NCBI GenBank assembly: GCA_016873805.1
Contig: VGVZ01000011.1
Span: forward strand, 25,145-89,144
From: Ignavibacteria bacterium
Lineage (GTDB): Bacteria; Bacteroidota; Ignavibacteria; UBA10030
DNA: 64,000 nt
Direction of reading: 5' to 3'
The notes below the pieces were generated by a model. That model was not told the DNA's origin, made no database searches, and saw only the letters and a program-made list of their open reading frames with translations. Both the position numbers and the translations under genes were made by a program. Each line of letters begins with the position of its first letter. Position 1 is the first letter of the stretch. This document shows positions 36,352-45,169 of this stretch, in pieces.

Positions 36352-37173
36352 ATGTGCCCACGACTTCTGGAAATCGGACCCTTTACCATCTATTCCTACG
36401 GATTGATGCTCGCCATCGGTTTCATTACGGCGAGCTATCTGATGTCGCTCGAGTTCAAGCGGAAGAAGCTCGATCCCAATCTTCCCGGAACAATCACGTT
36501 GCTCGCGCTCATCGGCGGAATCATCGGCGCGAAGCTCCTCTTCGTCGTGGAGAATTGGAGTGACTTCGTCCGCGATCCGTCGGGGATGGTATTCTCCCCT
36601 GCAGGTCTGACATTCTACGGCGGATTTATCGTCGCCACCCTCGTGATCTACACATATCTTCGTTCCAAGGGGCTCAGCTTCCTCGTTGCGGCGGACGGTG
36701 TCGCGCCCGGATTGATGCTGGGATACGGGATCGCTCGAACCGGATGTCACTTCGCGGGAGACGGCGATTACGGATTTCCCACCGATCTTCCCTGGGGAAC
36801 TGATTACTCAAACGGCACGTATCCTCCCTCTCAGGCGTTCAAGTCGTTCCCCGAAATTGCGGGTCAGTATCCGGGCGGCATCGTCCCGGACACAACGCCC
36901 CTCCATCCGACTCCCATTTACGAATTTCTTATCTGCGGATTCCTCTTCCTCGTCATGTGGAGATTTCGGAAGCGCATTCAGCCGGCGGGAAAGATGTTCA
37001 TGCTCTATCTGATATTCGCCGGAATGGAGCGATTCGGCATTGAATTCCTGCGCATCAATCCACGCGTTTTCCTCGGCCTGTCAGAAGCGCAGATTATCGC
37101 CGCCGGACTCATGCTTCTTGGCGTCGTTGGTTGGAATTATTTGTCCAGGCCTTCTGTTAAGATGAAGGAGTAG
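36352..37173 (+). CDS. lgt: Prolipoprotein diacylglyceryl transferase
   Basis: A 273-residue integral membrane enzyme with about seven hydrophobic segments. The motifs are FTIYSYGLMLAIGF near the start, GYGIARTGCHFAGDGDYG (the Lgt signature region with conserved Arg, Asn/Asp and Gly) and HPTPIYEF near residue 187. It attaches diacylglycerol to the lipobox Cys of prelipoproteins, such as the NlpC/P60 lipoprotein encoded at 25661-26293. It is 29 bases after the unknown gene. Confidence 0.95.
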   Translation: MCPRLLEIGPFTIYSYGLMLAIGFITASYLMSLEFKRKKLDPNLPGTITLLALIGGIIGAKLLFVVENWSDFVRDPSGMVFSPAGLTFYGGFIVATLVIYTYLRSKGLSFLVAADGVAPGLMLGYGIARTGCHFAGDGDYGFPTDLPWGTDYSNGTYPPSQAFKSFPEIAGQYPGGIVPDTTPLHPTPIYEFLICGFLFLVMWRFRKRIQPAGKMFMLYLIFAGMERFGIEFLRINPRVFLGLSEAQIIAAGLMLLGVVGWNYLSRPSVKMKE

Positions 37174-37344
37174 GGCCAGTCCGATTCTCTACGACATCCA
37201 TCCATCGGTCAATCTAGGGCGCGGAGAAAAGGTCGAGATCCTCGAGAATTCCTCTCCGAGCAGAATCTCGTCACTCGAAACACCAGCACCATATTGCCGT
37301 ATACAGTCGCGGACGAACGCAACTCAGTACCAACCGGGAGAGTT

Positions 37345-38079
37345 ATGAGCGAGATCATTGTGGGGAGACAACCGGTGGTCGAAGCCCTCAAAGCGGGAAC
37401 ACCGATCGAGAAGATCGTGCTTCTCTACGGCGTGAAGGGGAACGCGATCGAGCGAATTCGACAACTTGCGAAACAGCGGGGGATTGCTGTTGCTGAATCG
37501 AATCGCCAGCGATTCCGCGAACTTGCGGAAGACGCGACAACGCAGGGTGTCGTTGCCCTCGTTGCCACGAAAGACTACATCGAGGTTGAGGACATTCTCG
37601 CCGCTGCCCGGAAACGGGGAGAACCTTGCTTCATCCTTGTGCTGGATGAAATCGAAGATCCGCACAACGTGGGGGCGCTCATCCGCTCCGCGGAAGCCGC
37701 GGGGGCACACGGTGTGATCATCACCAAACATCATTCCGCGATGCTCAATCAAACCGTCGCGAAGACTTCCGCCGGCGCATCCGTCCATCTCCCTGCCGCC
37801 AAAGTCACGAATCTGGCACAGACGATCGACGAACTGAAAAGAGCCGGGTTATGGATCGTGGGAACGACACCGGAATCAGAGAAGCTGTATACTGAAGTGG
37901 ATTACAAGTCCCCCGTCGCCGTGGTGGTCGGAAGCGAAGGGAAGGGAATGCGAAAGTTGATTTCGGAGAAGTGCGACTTCCTGGTGCGGATCCCGATGTA
38001 TGGAAAGATCGACTCCCTCAACGCCTCGGTTGCCGGAGCATTGGTGATGTTTGAAGTTGCACGGGCGCGGCGATCATAG
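37345..38079 (+). CDS. rlmB: SPOUT 23S rRNA 2'-O-methyltransferase, RlmB-type
   Basis: A 244-residue SpoU/TrmH-family methyltransferase. It has a small N-terminal substrate domain (MSEIIVGRQPVVEALKAG) and the three SPOUT motifs: DPHNVGALIRSAEAAG (as EDPHNVGALIRSAEAAG), VVGSEGKGM and SLNASVAGAL, which form the trefoil-knot SAM site. The ATG at 37345 was chosen because of the GGGAG ribosome-binding site 5 bases upstream; an in-frame ATG at 37294 adds a non-conserved tail. It probably methylates G2251 of 23S rRNA, though closely related members modify tRNA. Confidence 0.9.
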   Translation: MSEIIVGRQPVVEALKAGTPIEKIVLLYGVKGNAIERIRQLAKQRGIAVAESNRQRFRELAEDATTQGVVALVATKDYIEVEDILAAARKRGEPCFILVLDEIEDPHNVGALIRSAEAAGAHGVIITKHHSAMLNQTVAKTSAGASVHLPAAKVTNLAQTIDELKRAGLWIVGTTPESEKLYTEVDYKSPVAVVVGSEGKGMRKLISEKCDFLVRIPMYGKIDSLNASVAGALVMFEVARARRS

Positions 38080-38099
38080 CTCGACACCCACGCCTCCGA

Positions 38100-38243
38100 T
38101 CACCGGGACGTTCCCCTTGGAAGGTTTCTCTTCGGCCTCTTTTCGCCGCCGGTGCGCGCAAGCCGTTCTGCGCGCAGTGTATGCTTCTGCACAGTCTCAC
38201 GCGACACAACAACCTTCTTCTGTCGATTACGAATCTGCTTCAT
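38100..38243 (-). CDS. Possible 47-residue basic peptide downstream of sigma-54 activator
   Basis: A short open frame, MKQIRNRQKKVVVSRETVQK onward, starts 17 bases inside the end of the response-regulator gene in another frame and ends with RGTSR before a TGA. It is strongly basic. It occupies most of the gap to the convergent rlmB gene. I see no family and no proof that it is translated. A second open frame in the same gap gives NVPVIGGVGVEL, so the true coding content is uncertain. Confidence 0.2.
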   Translation of the reverse strand: MKQIRNRQKKVVVSRETVQKHTLRAERLARTGGEKRPKRNLPRGTSR

Positions 38244-39594
38244 CCCCCTCCCCTTTTGTGAGGTTATAGCGCTTCATCTTCGTGTACAGGTGACTGCGTT
38301 GAATGTCGAGCGACTCGGCCGTCTTCGAGATGTTCCATTTGTGACGCTCAAGCTGGCCTTTGATAAACGCCGCTTCCATCCGCTCCTTGAACTGCTGAAA
38401 TGTTTCGGATCGATTGATCAGGAAACTCGATTCGTCTCCGGATGGGGCTGAAGTCGTCTCAAGGAACTCATCGTCGAGCGTGCTGCCTCGGGAAAGAATC
38501 ACGAGTCGCTCAACAACGTTCCGCAATTCCCGGACATTTCCCGGCCACGTGAGCTGCTGCAACTTCTCGATCAACTCCGGTTTGACCGCTTTTGCCGCGG
38601 TTCCATATCTCTTGCAGAGATCCTCGACAAATGCCCGGACGAGGATCGGAATGTCGTCCAGCCGTTCCCTCAACGGGGGAATGTGAATGGGAAAAACCTT
38701 GAGACGGTGATAGAGATCGTCCCGGAAACTTCCCTTCTTGATTTCCGTCTCGAGCGCTTTGTTGGTCGCAGCGATCACCCGGACACTGACGGGAATCGAT
38801 TTGCTGCCACCGACGTGCTGAACCTTCCCATCCTCGAGTGTGCGCAGTACTTTTGCCTGGGCCTGCAGGCTCATATCGCCGATCTCGTCCAAGAACAGGG
38901 TCCCGCCGTGCGCTTGCTCGAATTTCCCGATCCGTTGAGCCGTTGCACCGGTAAATGATCCTTTTTCATGCCCGAAGAGCTCAGATTCAATCAGCTCCGA
39001 GGGGATCGCCGCACAGTTTACTTCAACGAATGGCCCTTCCGCTTGCCTGCTGGCGCGATGAATTGCGCGAGCAACAAGCTCTTTGCCCGTGCCGTTCTCG
39101 CCGGTAATCAGCACGCGTGCGTCGGTCGGAGCCACACGCTCGATGAGCGAAAGAACGTTTCGTATTGATTCGCTCTCGCCCAGAATCTGAAATCTCCCCT
39201 CGACACTCTCCTTCAGCCGTCGGAACTCCGTCGAGAGGCGGCCCTGCTGCAGCGCATTTCGCACGGTGACAAGGACTTTGTCCCGGTCAAGGGGTTTGGG
39301 AAGAAAATCGAACGCCCCAAGTTTTGTCGCCTCAACGGCAGTTTCGATCGTGCCGTGTCCGGAAATCATGATCACCGGAAGCTCGACGTTTTTCTTGCGG
39401 ATGTGCTGGAGCGTTTCCAGACCATCCATCCCCGCCATTTTGACATCCAGGAGAACGACTTCGAATTCCGTCTGGCTGATCGACTGGATGGCCTGTTCAC
39501 CGTTGTGCGCGAACTGGACTGAGTGTCCTTCGTACTCCAGAATCATTTTGAGCGACTCACGGACGCTCGACTCATCATCGACAACAAGTATCAT
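38227..39594 (-). CDS. Sigma-54-dependent response regulator (NtrC family), copy A
   Basis: A 455-residue activator with a receiver domain (phospho-acceptor Asp50 in VVLLDVKMAGMDGLE), an AAA+ domain with Walker A GENGTGKE (~165-172), GSFTGA loop (212-217) that contacts sigma-54, and the Walker B LFLDEIGDMSL. The C-terminal Fis-type helix-turn-helix reads NISKTAESLDIQRSHLYTKM. No sensor kinase gene is adjacent. It lies directly downstream of an unknown secreted-protein gene, 21 bases apart. The regulon is unknown. Confidence 0.94.
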   Translation of the reverse strand: MILVVDDESSVRESLKMILEYEGHSVQFAHNGEQAIQSISQTEFEVVLLDVKMAGMDGLETLQHIRKKNVELPVIMISGHGTIETAVEATKLGAFDFLPKPLDRDKVLVTVRNALQQGRLSTEFRRLKESVEGRFQILGESESIRNVLSLIERVAPTDARVLITGENGTGKELVARAIHRASRQAEGPFVEVNCAAIPSELIESELFGHEKGSFTGATAQRIGKFEQAHGGTLFLDEIGDMSLQAQAKVLRTLEDGKVQHVGGSKSIPVSVRVIAATNKALETEIKKGSFRDDLYHRLKVFPIHIPPLRERLDDIPILVRAFVEDLCKRYGTAAKAVKPELIEKLQQLTWPGNVRELRNVVERLVILSRGSTLDDEFLETTSAPSGDESSFLINRSETFQQFKERMEAAFIKGQLERHKWNISKTAESLDIQRSHLYTKMKRYNLTKGEGDEADS

Positions 39595-39615
39595 GCTTGC
39601 ACTCCTTCAGACATA

Positions 39616-40350
39616 TCACTCATCCACACGGATCCTCAGGTAGTCTGATGGAAGAAGGTTCTTGACGGTCAGTAAATGATGACCAAACATCTCCCCCTGC
39701 TTGTTTGCCCGGCGATCACGATCGTCATCGGCCCCCCCTACAACAAACTTCGCCTCCCCCCATTCGATCATGTTTCCCGTGGCGCGGGCGAATCCTGGAG
39801 ACTCCGAGACGTATGCGATGTAGGCCGATCCGAAGAAATGCTGGAGCTTGTCACGATCACCTTGAGCTGTGGCAGGACTATCGTGATAGATGCGGCGCGG
39901 CAGATTGCGGATCCGGCGTTGAAACAAGCTGTCTTCCTCAAACGTGAGGGGGATTCCAAGCGAGCCAATCACCGGAACTCTCAGTTCGATGTTCTGATGC
40001 TCGAGTGTTGCCATCATCGCAAGGAAGAGGGCGCGGGCGACTTCGTACTCTGCGACCCTCAACGCTTTCTGGTAGATCGCGTCGATCGTCCTCATCTCTC
40101 CGCAACGCTGAGCGAGTGCTGCAAACCGTTGATCACGCACATAGACGCGGATGGCCTCTGTGTCCTGAACGATCTGGGGGGTTACCAGGTTTTTGAGCAA
40201 GCGGCCAAGCTTGAAGCCTCCCACTTCCGTCTCATCAAACCTCCAATGCAAACCATTCCCGGGATCGACATCACCGCACTGGGCCCGAGCTGCTCGACCT
40301 CCGAACAGCAGAACCAAGACCAGGATGATTCGTGTGAGGAATCGGACCAT
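39616..40350 (-). CDS. Secreted protein of unknown function
   Basis: A 244-residue protein with a signal peptide (MVRFLTRIILVLVLLFGGRA, cleavage likely after ARA). The start at 40350 was chosen for this signal sequence; upstream codons read as a shadow of the carboxylase gene. The C-terminal part has DKLQHFFGSAYIAYVS and later WGEAKFVV and DRDRRANKQGEMFG, a spacing loosely like YfiM/DUF2279 proteins, but I would not assign it. It lies between a carboxylase gene and a sigma-54 activator on the same strand. Confidence 0.65.
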   Translation of the reverse strand: MVRFLTRIILVLVLLFGGRAARAQCGDVDPGNGLHWRFDETEVGGFKLGRLLKNLVTPQIVQDTEAIRVYVRDQRFAALAQRCGEMRTIDAIYQKALRVAEYEVARALFLAMMATLEHQNIELRVPVIGSLGIPLTFEEDSLFQRRIRNLPRRIYHDSPATAQGDRDKLQHFFGSAYIAYVSESPGFARATGNMIEWGEAKFVVGGADDDRDRRANKQGEMFGHHLLTVKNLLPSDYLRIRVDE

Positions 40351-40367
40351 GCTCTCTGTACGATCCC

Positions 40368-42023
40368 CTATGTCTGAATGACTCCCGGATTGAACCGGGG
40401 AATATCGGGGTTGTTCGCGGCCATCGCGAGGCCTTTGGAAATGATCTCTCGTGTCTCCACCGGATCGATAATTCCGTCCACCCAAAGTCGCGCCGCGGCA
40501 TAGTACGGATCAAGTTCCTCCTCATACCGATCCTGAATTTCCTCGAGTAATTTCTGCTGTTGTTCCTTCGAGATGTGGGTGCCGTCCCGCTCCATCTGAT
40601 TGAGCTTGATGGAGAGGAGAGTCTCGCTTGCCTGTTTTCCTCCCATCACGGCGATCTGCGCGGTGGGCCATGCGAAGATCAATCGAGGATCGTATGCTTT
40701 TCCGCACATCGCGTAGTTTCCCGCTCCGTAGCTGTTCCCGACGAAAAAGGTGAACTTCGGCACGACGCTATTCGCCACCGCATTGACCATCTTCGCGCCA
40801 TCCTTGATGATGCCTCCGCGCTCGGCGCGGCTCCCTACCATAAATCCGGTCACATCCTGAAAAAATATCAACGGTATTGACTTCTGGTTGCAGTTCATCA
40901 CAAACCGGGCTCCCTTGTCTGCACTGTCGCTGTAGATGACGCCTCCAACCTGCATTTCCCCCTCGGCAGTACGCACGACCGATCTCTGGTTTGCCACGAT
41001 GCCGACCGCCCACCCGTCGATTCGAGCATAGCCCGTGATCAGTGTTCTTCCATACTCCGTCTTGTATTCGTCGATTTCGCTCCCGTCGACGATTCGCGCC
41101 AATACCTGATACATATCAAACGGTTTGGTACGATCCGCCGGCAGTATGCCATGGATTTCTTGGGGATCGAACTTCGGGGGCCGCGAATCGATCCGGTCGA
41201 ATCCCGCCCGCGGCCTCTGCCCAAGTTTGCCGATGATGCTGCGGATCTTTGCCAGACACTCCTCGTCGTTTTTCATCTTGTGGTCGGTGACGCCGCTGAT
41301 TTCGCAATGCACGGAGGCGCCACCGAGCGCCTCGTTGTCGATCTCTTCGCCGATCGCCGCCTTCACGAGATGCGCACCTGCGAGGAAGACACTCCCCGTC
41401 TTGTCAACGATCATCGCCTCATCGCTCATGATCGGCAAATACGCTCCCCCCGCCACACACGGGCCCATGATGGCGGCAATCTGCGGGATTCCTATTGCCG
41501 ACATCACAGCATTGTTACGAAAGACGCGCCCGAAATGTTCCTTGTCAGGGAAGATTTCGGATTGCATGGGAAGAAACACGCCAGCAGAATCGACCAGATA
41601 CACAATAGGAAGCCGGTTTTCAATTGAGATTTCCTGCGCCCTGAGATTCTTTTTGCACGTGACCGGAAACCACGCCCCCGCCTTGACCGTCGCATCGTTG
41701 GCAACAATGACGACTTCACGTCCATGGATGTTCCCGACGCCGAAGACCGTTCCGGACGACGGCGCACCGCCGTATTCTTCGTACATCCCGTAGGCCGCAA
41801 ACATCCCGATTTCGAGGAATCGTGAACCGGGATCGATCAGCCGTGCGATGCGTTCCCGTGCGAGAAGTTTTCCTCTCTTCCGGTGTTTTGCAGTCGCCTC
41901 TTCTCCTCCGCCCGCACCAATCTCACGACTCCGGGACTGGAGGATTTCGATCATCTCACGAAGACTGGATGCATTGTTCTTAAACGCCTTATCTTTGGGG
42001 ATATCGGATCCGATGAGCGACAT
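40368..42023 (-). CDS. Acyl-CoA carboxylase carboxyltransferase subunit (MccB/PccB-like)
   Basis: A 551-residue biotin-dependent carboxyltransferase. The N-terminal half has ARERIARLIDPGSRFLEIG, VYLVDSAGVFLPMQSEIFPD and AAIMGPCVAGGAYLPIMSDE; the C-terminal half has ITGYARIDGWAVGIVANQR and PLIFFQDVTGFMVGSRAERG and FAWPTAQIAVMGG. The pattern PMQSEIFPDKEHFGRVF is closest to methylcrotonyl-CoA carboxylase beta. The ATG at 42023 (MSLIGSDIPK) is used because an upstream start would overlap the acyl-CoA dehydrogenase gene. A biotin carboxylase partner is not in the window. With the acyl-CoA dehydrogenase upstream, leucine breakdown is plausible. Confidence 0.9.
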   Translation of the reverse strand: MSLIGSDIPKDKAFKNNASSLREMIEILQSRSREIGAGGGEEATAKHRKRGKLLARERIARLIDPGSRFLEIGMFAAYGMYEEYGGAPSSGTVFGVGNIHGREVVIVANDATVKAGAWFPVTCKKNLRAQEISIENRLPIVYLVDSAGVFLPMQSEIFPDKEHFGRVFRNNAVMSAIGIPQIAAIMGPCVAGGAYLPIMSDEAMIVDKTGSVFLAGAHLVKAAIGEEIDNEALGGASVHCEISGVTDHKMKNDEECLAKIRSIIGKLGQRPRAGFDRIDSRPPKFDPQEIHGILPADRTKPFDMYQVLARIVDGSEIDEYKTEYGRTLITGYARIDGWAVGIVANQRSVVRTAEGEMQVGGVIYSDSADKGARFVMNCNQKSIPLIFFQDVTGFMVGSRAERGGIIKDGAKMVNAVANSVVPKFTFFVGNSYGAGNYAMCGKAYDPRLIFAWPTAQIAVMGGKQASETLLSIKLNQMERDGTHISKEQQQKLLEEIQDRYEEELDPYYAAARLWVDGIIDPVETREIISKGLAMAANNPDIPRFNPGVIQT

Positions 42024-42084
42024 AATGAGCTCTGGGATGATGGATTTGTTCGGTGTGATTTCAGGTCCGGTGGAGCGACAACTT

Positions 42085-43221
42085 CTATCGGAGAATATTC
42101 CTGGCGATGACAAGCCGCTGCACTTCGGAAGTACCTTCACCGATGGTCAACAACTTGGCATCACGATAGAATTTCTCAACCGGGTAGTCCTTGGTGTATC
42201 CATATCCGCCGTGGATTTGCACCGCGGCCGTTGCCACGCGCTGAGCGACCTCGCTCGCGAAATACTTTGCCTGGGCTGCCAGCAGGTTGATGTCTTCCCC
42301 TTTCGTTTTTGCAGCCGCAGCCCGATACGTCAACAATCGTGCTGCTTCAATCTCGACTCCCATGTCTGCCAGCTTGAACTGGATGCCTTGAAAATCCGCG
42401 ATGGGGCGACCAAACTGCGACCTCTCTTTTGCGTACTTCGCCGCCGCATCGAATGCCCCCTGCGCAAGACCGATCGCAAGTCCGGCGATGCCGACCCTCC
42501 CGCTATCCAGCACACTGAGCACTTGGAGGAATCCTTCTCCCTCTTTGCCGAGAAGATTTTTCGATGGCACGCGCACCTGGTCGAACGACAGCTGGACGGT
42601 GTCACTGGCGCGCATTCCCAGCTTATTCTCTTTCTTCCCCACGACGATTCCCATTCCCTTCTCGACGATAAACGCGGAAATGCCCTCTCTTCCCTTGGAC
42701 ACATCCGTCTTCGCCATGATAACAAATGTCGAGGCGTTCGCACCGTTGGTGATAAACGATTTGGATCCGTTGAGGACGTAGAACTCTCCCTCTAGTTTCG
42801 CCGTCGAGCTCATGGCGGCGGCATCGCTCCCTGAAGCCGGTTCAGTCAATGCCCATGAGCCGATCTTCCTCCCGCTTGCCAGATCAGGGACGTAGGCAGC
42901 TTTTTGTTCATCGTTCGCGAATTCCAGGATGTGCTGGAGACAGAGCCCGCTGTGTCCGGCCAGCGCGAGCGCGATGGACGGATCGACCCGTGCGAGTTCC
43001 TCCATGATCACGACCACGTCGAGTGTGGACAATCCAGCACCGCCGTACTTCTCAGGAACAGCCGGTCCCATGAATCCCAGGTCCCCCAATTTCGCCATAA
43101 CGTCCAGCGGCAATTCCTGCACTTCGTCCCACTTCATGAGATGGGGCGCTATTTCGGTTTGGGCAAACCGTCGTACGGACTCCTGTACGAGCTTCGTTTC
43201 CTCCGAGAACGTAAAGTCCAT
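42085..43221 (-). CDS. Acyl-CoA dehydrogenase (short/branched-chain type)
   Basis: A 378-residue FAD-dependent dehydrogenase. Motifs include [68 protein letters not shown] and the C-terminal [18 protein letters not shown] with the catalytic Glu in GEGTSE. It introduces a double bond into an acyl-CoA. Position before an MccB-like subunit suggests an isovaleryl-CoA-type role, but the sequence alone does not fix the substrate. Confidence 0.93.
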   Translation of the reverse strand: MDFTFSEETKLVQESVRRFAQTEIAPHLMKWDEVQELPLDVMAKLGDLGFMGPAVPEKYGGAGLSTLDVVVIMEELARVDPSIALALAGHSGLCLQHILEFANDEQKAAYVPDLASGRKIGSWALTEPASGSDAAAMSSTAKLEGEFYVLNGSKSFITNGANASTFVIMAKTDVSKGREGISAFIVEKGMGIVVGKKENKLGMRASDTVQLSFDQVRVPSKNLLGKEGEGFLQVLSVLDSGRVGIAGLAIGLAQGAFDAAAKYAKERSQFGRPIADFQGIQFKLADMGVEIEAARLLTYRAAAAKTKGEDINLLAAQAKYFASEVAQRVATAAVQIHGGYGYTKDYPVEKFYRDAKLLTIGEGTSEVQRLVIARNILR

Positions 43222-43277
43222 GATCGTTGAACCTCCTCATATTCGGTATCAGACGTTGCGAGTGAGACAGCAGACTT

Positions 43278-44240
43278 CTACTTCCTGAAATCACTGATGA
43301 GTCGATCGGCCAGATCGTACGGCGTCAGCGTTCGATTGAGAACGTTCTCGATTTCACTACGAACGATCGATGTGCGATCGGCAGTCCAGAAATCGACATG
43401 GAACTGTTCGTCGACGAGTTCCCGAATCGTCTTCTCCAGTCGATCTCTTCGCCGTCTTGCCAGTTCTCCGTTCTGCGCGATCGCCTCCCGGTGAATGCCC
43501 ACCAGCCGGCTGATTTCGTCAATCCCTTTCCCTTCACTGGCGACAGCCTGAACAACATCCGGAATCCAATCCTCACCGCTCATCGGTGATCCTTTCTTGA
43601 ATCCAAGGATCATCTTGATGGACAGAGCTGCCTGTTCCGCCCCAGGTCGATCGGATTTGTTCATGACGAACAGATCGGCAATCTCCATCAGTCCGGCTTT
43701 CATCGCCTGAATCCCGTCGCCCGATTCGGGGACCAGCACGACGATGGTCGTATCTGCGGCTCGGGCAATATCAAGTTCAGACTGCCCGACGCCAACTGTC
43801 TCCATAATGATCAGATCGTGTCCTGCGGCATCCAGGACATCCGCCGCCTCACGAGTCTTCACGCTCAATCCACCCAAGCTTCCCCGTGAAGCCATGCTCC
43901 GTATGAACACGCCGGAATCCATCTCCACGTCCGTCATCCTCACTCTGTCTCCCAGGAGTGCGCCTCCCGTAAACGGACTGGTAGGATCGACCGCAAGAAT
44001 CCCGACACGCTGTCCCTGCTGGCGGTAGAGCCGGGCAAGTCGGTTTGTGAGCGTGCTCTTCCCGGCACCGGGCGGTCCCGTAATGCCCAGGCGATAGCCC
44101 TTCCCCGTCGACGGAAAGATTTTGCGAAGCAGATCCTGCGCTTCCGCCGCGTTGTTCTCGACCAGCGAGATTGCACGGGCGATCGAACGACGGTTACCGT
44201 CGCGCAGCGAGTCGGCCAGCTGAGCAATGGAGCGATTCAA
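43278..44240 (-). CDS. meaB: Methylmalonyl-CoA mutase-associated GTPase MeaB/ArgK
   Basis: A 320-residue G3E-family GTPase. It has the P-loop GPPGAGKS (55-62), the DPTSPFTGGALLGDRVRM region, METVGVGQSE (Walker B/switch) and NKSDRPGAE (the guanine-specific motif). MeaB protects and assists B12-dependent methylmalonyl-CoA mutase. The mutase itself is not in the window. The gene overlaps the galE-like gene by 4 bases and is followed by an acyl-CoA dehydrogenase, fitting a propionate/branched-chain acid context. Confidence 0.94.
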   Translation of the reverse strand: MNRSIAQLADSLRDGNRRSIARAISLVENNAAEAQDLLRKIFPSTGKGYRLGITGPPGAGKSTLTNRLARLYRQQGQRVGILAVDPTSPFTGGALLGDRVRMTDVEMDSGVFIRSMASRGSLGGLSVKTREAADVLDAAGHDLIIMETVGVGQSELDIARAADTTIVVLVPESGDGIQAMKAGLMEIADLFVMNKSDRPGAEQAALSIKMILGFKKGSPMSGEDWIPDVVQAVASEGKGIDEISRLVGIHREAIAQNGELARRRRDRLEKTIRELVDEQFHVDFWTADRTSIVRSEIENVLNRTLTPYDLADRLISDFRK

Positions 44241-45169
44241 GAACTCCCTCCGTGTTGTTCCCGGAAAAAGGAGGCGGTCAGCGCAAGTCCCCGTATCACA
44301 TCAACGTGCGGCGACCATCCCATCTCCCTCTTAATCTTCTCACAGCTGATCACACTCCGCCGTTGCTCTCCCTGCTTGGCCGGTCCGTGTCGTTCCGGAC
44401 AGTCAGGTTTCAAGTGCCGACGAAGTTCAGAAAAGAGGACGTTGACGTCGGTTTCCACGCCCGTTCCCACGTTGAAGATATCGGAGGAGGGATACTCGAG
44501 GGCCATGAGGTTGGCACGCACGACGTCCGAAACAAAGGTGTAGTCGCGCGTTTGCTTGCCGTCTCCGTTGATGATCGGTTCCTGGTTGTTGAGCATCCGG
44601 CTGGCGAAGATCGCCACGACACCTGCTTCGCCATGGGGATTCTGCCGCGGACCGAAGACATTCGCATAGCGAAGAATGACGTGTTCGATGCCATGAACTT
44701 CTTTGTAATAGTAGAGGTACTTCTCTGTACAGAGTTTTGTAATACCGTACGGGGAGAGAGGTCGAAGCGGATGCTGTTCGTCGGCCGGAAAAGTATCCTG
44801 CTCCCCGTAGATCGCCCCCCCTGTCGATGCAAAGACGATCCGCTTGGCTCCGTACTTCCGTGCATTCTCGAATACGTTCAGTCCGCCGAGAATATTCACC
44901 GAGGCGTCAAAGGATGGATCGGAGACGGATGTGCGGACATCCATCTGCGCCGCGTGGTGATTGACGATGTCGAATGCCTCACGACGAAAGATATCCTCGA
45001 GTTCGGGATGTCGAATGTCGAGTTGGTAGAAGTGGGCATTCGGGTGAACGTTGTCTCGACTTCCGCTCGAGAGATCATCAACGATCACAACCGAGTGTCC
45101 GGCTTCCACGTACGCATCAGCGACATGTGAACCGATGAAGCCGGCCCCGCCGGTAACGAGAATCTTCAT
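44237..45169 (-). CDS. NAD-dependent sugar-nucleotide epimerase (GalE-like)
   Basis: A 310-residue extended short-chain dehydrogenase with VTGGAGFIGSHVADAY at the N-terminus, a TGGAIYGEQ segment, and SPYGITKLCTEKYLYYY containing the active-site Tyr-x-x-x-Lys, followed by YANVFGPRQNPHGEAG. It is a likely UDP-glucose or UDP-GlcNAc 4-epimerase. Family members are hard to separate by sequence. It overlaps purD and meaB by 4 bases each, so all three are probably co-translated. Confidence 0.88.
   Translation of the reverse strand: MKILVTGGAGFIGSHVADAYVEAGHSVVIVDDLSSGSRDNVHPNAHFYQLDIRHPELEDIFRREAFDIVNHHAAQMDVRTSVSDPSFDASVNILGGLNVFENARKYGAKRIVFASTGGAIYGEQDTFPADEQHPLRPLSPYGITKLCTEKYLYYYKEVHGIEHVILRYANVFGPRQNPHGEAGVVAIFASRMLNNQEPIINGDGKQTRDYTFVSDVVRANLMALEYPSSDIFNVGTGVETDVNVLFSELRRHLKPDCPERHGPAKQGEQRRSVISCEKIKREMGWSPHVDVIRGLALTASFFREQHGGSS

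Noticed and set aside
37174..37344. Possible leader or riboswitch upstream of rlmB
   Set aside because: No conserved structure recognised beyond the ribosome-binding site; a short antisense frame here has no support.
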